Source of the DNA: Methanocorpusculum sp.
GTDB lineage: Archaea > Halobacteriota > Methanomicrobia > Methanomicrobiales > Methanocorpusculaceae
Direction: 5' to 3'
DNA: 7,348 nucleotides
NCBI GenBank assembly: GCA_030539595.1
Contig: JAUNXW010000080.1
Span: forward strand, 1-7,348
Position 1 is the first letter of the stretch, and each line of letters begins with the position of its first letter. Both the position numbers and the translations under genes were made by a program. Positions 1-5,772 of the stretch are shown here, in pieces. Below the pieces are notes generated by a model that was not told where the DNA came from, ran no database searches, and saw only the letters and a list, made by a program, of their open reading frames with translations.

Positions 1-58
1 TTATACTATTGAACAGCCTCATTTGCCGACATACGCCATAAAAAATACACAATACTGT

Positions 59-77
59 AAAAAAAAACTAAAAAAAA
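59..77 (-). terminator. Double oligo-T terminator after the CofE-like gene
   Basis: Read on the minus strand, the stop at 98 is followed within 40 bases by T8 (70-77) and T9 (59-67) separated by AG. Archaeal RNA polymerase stops at such U-runs without a hairpin. The remaining bases 1-58 show no gene I can support. Confidence 0.65.
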
Positions 78-97
78 TATTTGGAACGGATGTTCTA

Positions 98-1291
98 TTA
101 CTCTGCAGTATAATTATCGAAATAACCCTGAATCAGAACAATAGGAGTTCCCTTGTCTCCGCTGCCGGACGTTAAATCACAGAGTGAACCTATTAAATCC
201 GTAAGACGTCGCGGAGTTGTTCCTTGGGAAACCATCGAACCGGTAAGATTTGAATCCTTGTGTTTGATGTAGCCCTTAATTGCCTGTGACAACTCTTCGC
301 CTTTTAAGTCTCCAAAATCATTGTCCGCGAGATATTTCAGTTTGACCTCATTCGGCTGTCCCGAAAGTCCTTTGGTAAAACCAGGTGAAACCACCGGGTC
401 TGCAAGTTCCCAGATTTTTCCTACAGGGTCTTTGAATGCTCCGTCACCGTAAACCATAACCTCCACCAAAACTCCGGTCTTATCAAGAAGTTTCTTCTGG
501 ACATCGTTTACAAATCCGTCGCAGGAACGCGGGAAAAGTTTAATCCTATCCTCTGTTGCTTTGTTTGAACCGAGAAGTCCGTAGTTTTCATTGAACCCGC
601 TGCCATTAACGGAAGCCGATAAAATATCATCCATACCGTAGACAATTTCAGCTCCTGCAGCCTTTAAGAGACGTTTGGTTCTTGCGCGTGTGTGAACATC
701 ACAGTTCAAAACCTTCTTTGTGTATTTTAGAATTGAACGACAGTCATTCGCAAAAATAATCTCAACATCCGCACCGCAATCCTTAATCAGTTTGGAATAA
801 TAGTCAACATAGTCAACACCTGTAAAAGGATGTTTCTTCTCGCCGAATAATTTTCTGTATTTTGCAAGGTCTAAAACATCTGCATACGGGTCTACACCTG
901 CAGCGTCGAGGTCGTCCCAGGAAACAAGATGGTTTCCGACTTCATCCGACGGATATGAAAGCATCAGAACAATTTTGTCAGCGCCTTTAGCAATACCGCG
1001 AAGACATATTGCAAATCTGTTCCTTGAAAGAATCGGAAAAATAACTCCTATTGCACCGCTTCCGAACTTATTTCTTACATCCGATGCAACATCTTCAACA
1101 GTTGCATAATTATTTTGAGAGCGTGCAACAATTGACTCTGTAACTGCCACGACATCATGGTCTCCGAGTTTGAATCCTTCACATTCGGATGCTTTTAACA
1201 CGGAATTAACAACAATATCGGACAAATTGTCGCCGCTTCTGATAATCGGCGCACGAATTCCGCGCACGACGGTTCCAACCATTCGTTCCAT
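98..1291 (-). CDS. Long-form CofE-like protein (coenzyme F420-0:L-glutamate ligase superfamily)
   Basis: A 397-residue protein of the F420-0:gamma-glutamyl ligase superfamily (PF01996/COG1478). Visible family features are the N-terminal GTVVRGIRAPII, GDNL at 20-23, the strand VVAVTESIVARSQ at 47-59, and a C-terminal half with VYGDGAFKDP (280-289), VVSPGF (300-305) and a very conserved-looking tail, GTTPRRLTDLIGSLCDLTSG (357-376) then GTPIVLIQGYFDNY. True CofE adds glutamates to coenzyme F420 with GTP and is only about 250 residues. This protein belongs to the roughly 400-residue version that I recall mainly from Firmicutes and other anaerobic bacteria, whose substrate is not established. I therefore call an acid-amino acid ligase-type fold, not F420 synthesis. 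The ATG at 1289-1291 lies nine bases after AGGAGA; a second in-frame Met three codons later is less well placed. It is likely cytosolic, with no signal peptide or membrane segment. It is transcribed alone, divergent from the ClC gene. Family is secure; function is open. Confidence 0.88.
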   Translation of the reverse strand: MERMVGTVVRGIRAPIIRSGDNLSDIVVNSVLKASECEGFKLGDHDVVAVTESIVARSQNNYATVEDVASDVRNKFGSGAIGVIFPILSRNRFAICLRGIAKGADKIVLMLSYPSDEVGNHLVSWDDLDAAGVDPYADVLDLAKYRKLFGEKKHPFTGVDYVDYYSKLIKDCGADVEIIFANDCRSILKYTKKVLNCDVHTRARTKRLLKAAGAEIVYGMDDILSASVNGSGFNENYGLLGSNKATEDRIKLFPRSCDGFVNDVQKKLLDKTGVLVEVMVYGDGAFKDPVGKIWELADPVVSPGFTKGLSGQPNEVKLKYLADNDFGDLKGEELSQAIKGYIKHKDSNLTGSMVSQGTTPRRLTDLIGSLCDLTSGSGDKGTPIVLIQGYFDNYTAE

Positions 1292-1397
1292 TTAGAAAAA
1301 TCTCCTATAATTTTATGTTCTCCATCAGGTATAATATTATCACAAATAAATCTCGGATAACAAATATATTCTATAAATACAATATAAGAATCATAAA
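1292..1397. promoter_or_regulatory. Divergent promoter region between CofE-like and ClC genes
   Basis: This 106-base, very A+T-rich gap must hold both promoters. Toward ClC, TATAAATA (1372-1379) and AATATATT (1363-1370) lie 19-35 bases before the ATG, and there is no GGAG, so a leaderless or nearly leaderless transcript is likely. Toward the CofE-like gene several TATA-like stretches exist (ATTTATTTG and ATAATATTATA on the minus strand) and I cannot choose between them. Confidence 0.5.
1301..1306 (-). promoter_or_regulatory. Ribosome binding site of the CofE-like gene
   Basis: Minus-strand AGGAGA lies nine bases before the ATG at 1291. It supports that start over the Met three codons inside, and contrasts with the leaderless-looking ClC gene opposite. 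Confidence 0.75.
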
Positions 1398-2792
1398 ATG
1401 TCATCGGAAGAAAGACTGTCTTTAAAAAAAATACTGCTGATTGGAATCTCACTCGGTATTTTTTCAGGGTTTGGAGCTGTTCTGTTTTTTTCCGGTGTCA
1501 AATATCTCTCTCAGTTTGTTCTGAATAATTTACTTGGATACGTTTACCCTGTTGAAGGAAACACTGCCGCTGAAATATCGGCGTGGTCTCCTCCTGATTT
1601 TATTTGGCTTATTATTCCGATAATTACCGCAGGAGCGCTTGTTTCATCTATCATCGTTCAGAGATTTGCACCCGAAGCTGAAGGTCACGGAACAGATTCT
1701 GCTCTTAAATCATATCACACCGACGGAAAAATCCGCTGGAGAGTTCCGTTTGTAAAAGCGATATCATCAATCATCACAATAGGAACAGGGGGAAGTGCGG
1801 GCTGTGAAGGACCTGCGGTTCAGATTTCAGCAGGTTTCGGCTCGGTAATTTCAGATATTTTTCATCTCTCGCCTTTTGAAAGAAAGATGGCTATCGCCGT
1901 TGGTATTGGTGCGGGTGTCGGTGCAATTTTTAAAGCACCTTTAGGGGGAGCACTTCTTGCGGCTGAGATTTTATATCTCCGTGATTTTGAATACAAAACA
2001 ATTATCCCTGCCTTTATCGCTTCCATAATCAGTTACGCAATTTTTGGATTTTTTGAAGGATACACTCCACTTTTCGGCTCGGCTGAACTTTACTGGTCCG
2101 TTCCCCAGATACCTTTGTTCATAATTCTCGGAGCTGCCGCAGCCCTAATAGGTCTGCTTTACATAAAAACATTTTACGGTTCAAAAAATCTCTTCGACAA
2201 AATTTTTACAAAATACAGAATCCCTAAATTTTTAAAACCTGTTGCAGGGGCTTTGATTGTAGGAATTTTTGTAGTGGCAATGGCTTATATTTCCCCAGAA
2301 ACATTAATTACAGCGGTTGGAAGTCTTGGAACAGGCTACGGGTTTGTTCAGCTCGCATTATACAATATGCTGCCTCTGGCTGTTTTAATTCTGATTCCGT
2401 TCTCAAAGATTCTGACAACGTCGCTTACAATAGGTTCCGGTGCAAGCGGCGGTGTATTTGCTCCGGGACTTTCAATAGGAGCGTTTACAGGCGGTGCTTT
2501 CGGTATGATTCTTTACACTTTTTTCCCGCAGATTGTTCCGCTTGAATCAGTCCCGGTTTTCGTAATTGTTGGGATGATTGCTTTGTTTGGAGGAATATCG
2601 CACGCTCCTGCCGCGGTTATGATTATGGTTTTGGAGATGACGACCAACTTCTCAATCCTTGTTCCCGCAATGGCGGCAGTGATTTTGTCGGTTATAATTC
2701 TAAAAGACAAAACAATTTTCAGGCAGCAGAGAATATCAAAAGAGAATCAAAAAACTTTGGATGAAGACTGTGCTTTAAGCACAGACTTATAA
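1398..2792 (+). CDS. ClC-family chloride channel or transporter
   Basis: A 464-residue integral membrane protein of the voltage-gated chloride channel family (PF00654), with the full core of hydrophobic helices. Diagnostic motifs are GHGTD at 96-100 (equivalent of GSGIP), GSAGCEGP at 132-139 with E137 as the gating glutamate, GAIFKAPLGGALLAAE at 175-190, and GSGASGGVFAPGLSIGAF at 346-363 (the GxFxP selectivity segment). It should move chloride or a similar anion across the cytoplasmic membrane. Residues that differ from the E. coli exchanger: isoleucine follows E190 where the exchanger has its internal proton glutamate E203, and the helix R tyrosine (Y445) appears to be F441. The C-terminal tail is only about 30 residues, with no CBS domains. 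ATG 1398 has no Shine-Dalgarno but sits just after a TATAAATA box, suggesting a nearly leaderless mRNA. The last six bases overlap the stop of the convergent pyrophosphatase gene. Confidence 0.95.
   Translation: MSSEERLSLKKILLIGISLGIFSGFGAVLFFSGVKYLSQFVLNNLLGYVYPVEGNTAAEISAWSPPDFIWLIIPIITAGALVSSIIVQRFAPEAEGHGTDSALKSYHTDGKIRWRVPFVKAISSIITIGTGGSAGCEGPAVQISAGFGSVISDIFHLSPFERKMAIAVGIGAGVGAIFKAPLGGALLAAEILYLRDFEYKTIIPAFIASIISYAIFGFFEGYTPLFGSAELYWSVPQIPLFIILGAAAALIGLLYIKTFYGSKNLFDKIFTKYRIPKFLKPVAGALIVGIFVVAMAYISPETLITAVGSLGTGYGFVQLALYNMLPLAVLILIPFSKILTTSLTIGSGASGGVFAPGLSIGAFTGGAFGMILYTFFPQIVPLESVPVFVIVGMIALFGGISHAPAAVMIMVLEMTTNFSILVPAMAAVILSVIILKDKTIFRQQRISKENQKTLDEDCALSTDL
2768..2784. terminator. 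Bidirectional hairpin terminator at the ClC/pyrophosphatase junction
   Basis: CTGTGC (2768-2773) pairs with GCACAG (2779-2784) across a TTTAA loop; counted as a DNA palindrome the arms are eight bases. It lies in the last codons of ClC and immediately past the pyrophosphatase stop. On the minus strand a T6 run follows (2749-2754); on the plus strand T5 follows (2807-2811). It could therefore end both convergent transcripts. Confidence 0.55.
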
Positions 2793-4412
2793 CTGGCTTC
2801 CGAGTATTTTTCCAAAGCGCGGGACGAAGTCCTTCTTTCTTGAAACAACGCCTTCCAAGTGAATCGGTTTTTCCCAGTGCATAGCCGCTGTAGTCTTCGG
2901 GTCTGATACCGCAAACATATCTGAGCCCATCTCGGAAACACTTGTGTAAAGCGCAATGTAAATATCAGGTGCGTGAGTATCATCCATCTCCTGATGAAGA
3001 GCCGCATAAATATCTGCAGAATTATTTTTGGCGTATTCATAAGACGGCGTGAGAACCTGAGCAACAACAATTCTCTTGGACGATAAATTATATTCCTTTG
3101 TATCGCGCTCAATGAGTTCCTTCTGACTTACGCCGGAAAGTGACATTCCTTCTGCAATTAACTCATTTGCATATCCGAGCGCATCAACTTCCGCAATTTC
3201 AGAAAGATACTTAACTGCATCCTCATCCTGTTTTGTGGTCGTTGACATCTTAAGACCGAGAGTATCAGAAAGAATTCCTGAAAGAAGAACCCCGGCAATT
3301 TCTTTTGAAGGCTTTACCCCTGCATCCATATATCTGCGGGTGACTATTGTTGAGGTTGAACCAACCGGCTCCATATCAAATCTAATAGGGCTTAAGGTTG
3401 CCATCGCTCCAAGCCTGTGGTGGTCAATTATTTCAACGATGTCGGCGGTCTCAATTCCTTTCACAGCCTGACTGTATTCGTTGTGGTCAAGTAAAATCAC
3501 TGACTTTGAGACATTGTCCATGAGAGAGTTTCTGGAAACAGTTCCAAGAAGTCTGCCGTTTTCATCAACAACACAGGCAGCCCTGTATTTTGAATTGGAA
3601 ACGATTTGTATCACATAGTCCATCGCATCAGCCATTCTGACTGTTGGAACATCGGTTGTCATAATCGTTTCTGCGGGTAAAGTAAGATGAATCATCTTTG
3701 CTACACCGAAGGCATCCACATCAGTTGATATAACAGTCGCTCCCTTCTCTTTTGCAAGAGAGAGAAGTCGTTCACCGACGGGAGCTGAATCTGCAATAAT
3801 CAGTGCCGCAATCCCGGCAGAAACAAGTGCGAGCTGTGTCGGCTCATCGTCGCCGACAATAGCAATATCCTTTTTTGTGATTCTTGAAAGAATCACGTGC
3901 AGAGCATCTATTGAAATATATACAGCACCTTCAAGGACTTCATGATTTTTGACGCGGACTGTTCCATGAAGAATTCTTGCGAGAGTGTCCACGCTCACCG
4001 GAGAGACAGAAAGCGTTTCCATTTTTGTGTTTGAGACATAGGCTCTTGCAAGTCCGTGCTCACTCACAAGTCCGATTAGTTTTCCGTTTTCATCGGTTAT
4101 CGGAAGGTTCCTCAAATCTTTTTCATCCATTATCCCGATTACATCTACTGTGGGTGTTTTTGCCGTTGCACTTTCCGGATGAGTGAACGGGATATCCGCA
4201 ACAGAAGGCTCAACATTTAAGATAAGAACAGGTTCTTCCGCTCCGAATTTTTTCAGGGCGAACTTTGATTCTGCGTTGAGGTCTCCGCATCTTGCAGCTG
4301 TGTATGTGAATTTTTTGTTTGTATTCCGGTTGAGAAATGCGGCGTATCCTATTACGCTGCATATAGAATCTGTATCGGGGTGTCTGTGGCCGATAACGTA
4401 TATATTTTTCAT
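2787..4412 (-). CDS. ppaC: Manganese-dependent family II inorganic pyrophosphatase with CBS-DRTGG-CBS regulatory insert
   Basis: A 541-residue soluble enzyme that hydrolyses pyrophosphate to two phosphates, pulling biosynthetic reactions forward. It is a DHH-superfamily protein with all metal ligands visible: H9, D13 and D15 in GHRHPDTDS, D309 in LLDHNE, H331 and H332 in IDHHRLG, D383 in GILSDT. The substrate-binding SRKK lies at 524-527, in the C-terminal DHHA2 domain. Residues about 70-305 are an insertion between the first and second metal motifs: CBS (about 70-130), a DRTGG-like domain (about 138-245, containing GDDEPTQLALVSAG) and a second CBS (about 247-305). In characterised CBS-pyrophosphatases such modules bind AMP, ADP or ATP, and those with DRTGG also bind diadenosine polyphosphates. 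The familiar signature is SRKKQ; here D528 replaces Q. The start is fixed by GGAGAA six bases upstream of the ATG. It is probably monocistronic, convergent with the ClC gene. Confidence 0.96.
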   Translation of the reverse strand: MKNIYVIGHRHPDTDSICSVIGYAAFLNRNTNKKFTYTAARCGDLNAESKFALKKFGAEEPVLILNVEPSVADIPFTHPESATAKTPTVDVIGIMDEKDLRNLPITDENGKLIGLVSEHGLARAYVSNTKMETLSVSPVSVDTLARILHGTVRVKNHEVLEGAVYISIDALHVILSRITKKDIAIVGDDEPTQLALVSAGIAALIIADSAPVGERLLSLAKEKGATVISTDVDAFGVAKMIHLTLPAETIMTTDVPTVRMADAMDYVIQIVSNSKYRAACVVDENGRLLGTVSRNSLMDNVSKSVILLDHNEYSQAVKGIETADIVEIIDHHRLGAMATLSPIRFDMEPVGSTSTIVTRRYMDAGVKPSKEIAGVLLSGILSDTLGLKMSTTTKQDEDAVKYLSEIAEVDALGYANELIAEGMSLSGVSQKELIERDTKEYNLSSKRIVVAQVLTPSYEYAKNNSADIYAALHQEMDDTHAPDIYIALYTSVSEMGSDMFAVSDPKTTAAMHWEKPIHLEGVVSRKKDFVPRFGKILGSQL

Positions 4413-4418
4413 TTTTGT

Positions 4419-4424
4419 TCTCCG
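4419..4424 (-). promoter_or_regulatory. Ribosome binding site of the pyrophosphatase gene
   Basis: Minus-strand CGGAGA, followed by six bases and then the ATG at 4412. Spacing is normal and confirms the start, which also places the metal ligands at H9, D13 and D15 as in known family II enzymes. Confidence 0.75.
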
Positions 4425-4454
4425 GAGTTTGAGTCTTTATTAATTGGCGGGCAG

Positions 4455-4466
4455 AATAAATAGAGT
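4455..4466 (-). promoter_or_regulatory. Candidate TATA box for the pyrophosphatase gene
   Basis: Minus-strand CTATTTATTC lies about 45-52 bases before the ATG. A transcript starting about 25 bases downstream would leave a leader of roughly 20-25 bases that contains the GGAGA site. This is pattern-based and modest. Confidence 0.35.
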
Positions 4467-4776
4467 TTGCTCTGATTGTACATTTACAGTGAGATTGTTG
4501 TATTGTTGAACTTTGAAATTATATTGCGAGACAATGTCAAATAATTTTGAAGACCGACAAATCACAATCTCAAATTAACTTAAATATCAGATTACACAAT
4601 TGGACAGACTCCGTTGAATAGAGACATATCCCCAAAACATTTTTGAACTGTCAAATTCTATCGAATCCAATTCTTTAAAAAATTCATGAACCCGAACAGT
4701 ACTTCACTAATTTTCTTAGACTAAGTTTTATACTTCGCCTCACAAAAACAAACCACAGATATCAACTTAACCCAAG

Positions 4777-4805
4777 AAAAAAAAAACAAAGAGATTAACA
4801 GTCTC
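4777..4805 (-). terminator. Terminator downstream of methanogenesis marker 8
   Basis: After the TGA at 4835 the minus strand carries T7 (4828-4834), then a weak GAGA/TCTC hairpin (4791-4805), then TTT-G-T10 (4777-4790). The long T-run is the convincing part and should separate this gene from the pyrophosphatase gene further along the same strand. Confidence 0.65.
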
Positions 4806-4834
4806 ATTTTTTCGTATTTTTCGTTGTAAAAAAA

Positions 4835-5695
4835 TCAGATAAGAGGTTTTGGCTGTGACCCCATATCCATAACCGGGAGCTTAATATTTTTAACAAGAAT
4901 CGGTGAATCCGTCTCAATAAGCCGCTCCATAATAATCTGCTTACCCTTCTTAGACGAAGCAAACACAGGAACACCCACACCACCCTGAACCAAAGCAGAC
5001 GAAGCTGCCTCGCGAATATATTTTGAAGCACAGGCAAAAATCAAATCGCAGGAAGCAAACAATCTCTTCGCATCATCCAATGACTTAACAGGAGTTGTAT
5101 GAACTGCAATAATAACTGTTTCAGGGAACTTTCTTCTGATTTCCTCAGCAAGCTCATGCTGAAAACCCGCAACAGTAACCGCAGGCTTTGTAAAACCCTG
5201 AGCTGTTGCGGTCTCAAGACCTTTCAAAACATCAAGCGAAGCTGTCTCTTTATCCACAACAACACCTCCTGCCGTCTCAATTCTTTCAATAACCTCCGCG
5301 TATGGAACAGTCTCAACAAGTCCGGACATTCTCCCCCCAATACCCTGAACAAGCTCGGGACTTGTAACAATAACAGTTCCAGCCCCGTCACAACAGATAA
5401 TTGCGCAGTCAACAGTATTTCTGCGAAGAGCTGTAGTCAAAAGTTCCGAAGCACCGAACAAAACAAACGATTCTTTATCCAGAACCTCGCGGTCTTTAGT
5501 GCACATACCGAAAAGATTCACACGCGACTCAATATTTTCCTTCATATTTTCCTTATTAATAGGGTCGACCTTACATCTGAATCTTTTAGCAAGCGGACAA
5601 GAATTTATCTCAGGCTCTCCCACCTCGACAACTTTCCCGTTTGAAACAACAACACGGCTCATTCCAACGGCTTCAATTACATGCCTGTCTTCCAT
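4835..5695 (-). CDS. Methanogenesis marker protein 8 (DUF2099)
   Basis: A 286-residue cytosolic protein matching the methanogenesis marker 8 / DUF2099 family by its opening HVIEAVG...VVVSNGKVVEVGEP, the CPL segment at 33-35, NLFGMCTKDRE at 60-70, the VLFGASELL segment at 78-86, the CCDGAGTVIVTSPELVQGIGG-type stretch from 101, and a C-terminal SSKKGKQIIMERL. Family members are found in genomes of methanogens and relatives; the biochemical role is unknown as far as I know. Eight cysteines are present (33, 41, 65, 97, 101, 102, 216, 221), several in conserved-looking turns, which would allow metal or Fe-S binding (inference). There is no signal peptide or transmembrane helix. An in-frame TAA lies two codons before the ATG, so this is the longest possible start. 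No Shine-Dalgarno is visible, and a TATA-like region about 32 bases upstream suggests a very short leader. Divergent from the MFS gene; oligo-T terminators follow. Confidence 0.9.
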   Translation of the reverse strand: MEDRHVIEAVGMSRVVVSNGKVVEVGEPEINSCPLAKRFRCKVDPINKENMKENIESRVNLFGMCTKDREVLDKESFVLFGASELLTTALRRNTVDCAIICCDGAGTVIVTSPELVQGIGGRMSGLVETVPYAEVIERIETAGGVVVDKETASLDVLKGLETATAQGFTKPAVTVAGFQHELAEEIRRKFPETVIIAVHTTPVKSLDDAKRLFASCDLIFACASKYIREAASSALVQGGVGVPVFASSKKGKQIIMERLIETDSPILVKNIKLPVMDMGSQPKPLI

Positions 5696-5718
5696 AACTT
5701 AATAGTTAAACCAACTCA

Positions 5719-5735
5719 TTAAAATAATTTATTAT
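5719..5735. promoter_or_regulatory. TATA-like region possibly shared by marker 8 and MFS genes
   Basis: AAAATAATTTATTAT is nearly self-complementary. On the plus strand TTTATTAT (5728-5735) would place transcription near 5757, just before the AGGTGG site of the MFS gene. On the minus strand the same stretch would start a transcript near 5701, almost at the marker 8 ATG. Both predictions fit what is seen: a ribosome site on one side, none on the other. Confidence 0.45.
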
Positions 5736-5760
5736 GCCGCCCGTCATATCTTAATTCAGA

Positions 5761-5766
5761 AGGTGG
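5761..5766 (+). promoter_or_regulatory. Ribosome binding site that points to an ATA start in the MFS gene
   Basis: AGGTGG matches the archaeal GGAGGTGAT consensus core. It lies about 82 bases from the first ATG (5848) but only six to seven bases from the in-frame ATA at 5773, so it argues strongly for initiation upstream of the ATG. Confidence 0.6.
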
Positions 5767-5772
5767 AGAGTA

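Larger units (their letters stand above)
4413..4834. other. 422-base A+T-rich gene-free region
   Basis: I see no credible gene: the longest ATG-started frames tried are about 12-14 codons (for example MSNNFEDRQITISN from 4533) without a ribosome binding site. It holds the promoter side of the pyrophosphatase gene on the right-to-left strand and the terminator of marker 8. Small symmetric elements are present: the inverted pair TGAGATTGT (4490-4498) / ACAATCTCA (4564-4572), a GACA-A-TGTC near-palindrome about 4530, an ATTGTTGT/ATTGTTGA tandem at about 4494-4509, and CTTAGACTAAG (4715-4725). No tRNA-like or other recognisable RNA fold was found by eye. Confidence 0.6.

Noticed and set aside
98..1291. 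Calling the first gene cofE of F420 biosynthesis
   Set aside because: Its length and C-terminal half differ from the methanogen CofE; only superfamily membership can be supported.
1195..1452. Minus-strand open frame of 85 codons spanning the CofE-like/ClC gap
   Set aside because: It overlaps the starts of two well-supported genes and has no family-like sequence; low-complexity A+T-rich translation.
2747..3112. Minus-strand open frame of 121 codons within the pyrophosphatase gene
   Set aside because: Arg/Leu-rich out-of-frame shadow of a gene whose correct frame has all catalytic motifs.
4183..4443. Plus-strand open frame of 86 codons opposite the start of the pyrophosphatase gene
   Set aside because: Antisense to the GHRHPDTDS region; no ribosome binding site or family resemblance.
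4741..4834. A-rich runs as a CRISPR leader or repeat array
   Set aside because: No repeated unit with regular spacers; the runs are explained as terminator T-tracts on the minus strand.
5099..5644. Plus-strand open frame of 181 codons opposite marker 8
   Set aside because: Antisense shadow rich in Asn, Ser and Cys from repeated AAC/AAT-type antisense codons; no recognisable domain, and marker 8 on the other strand is conserved.
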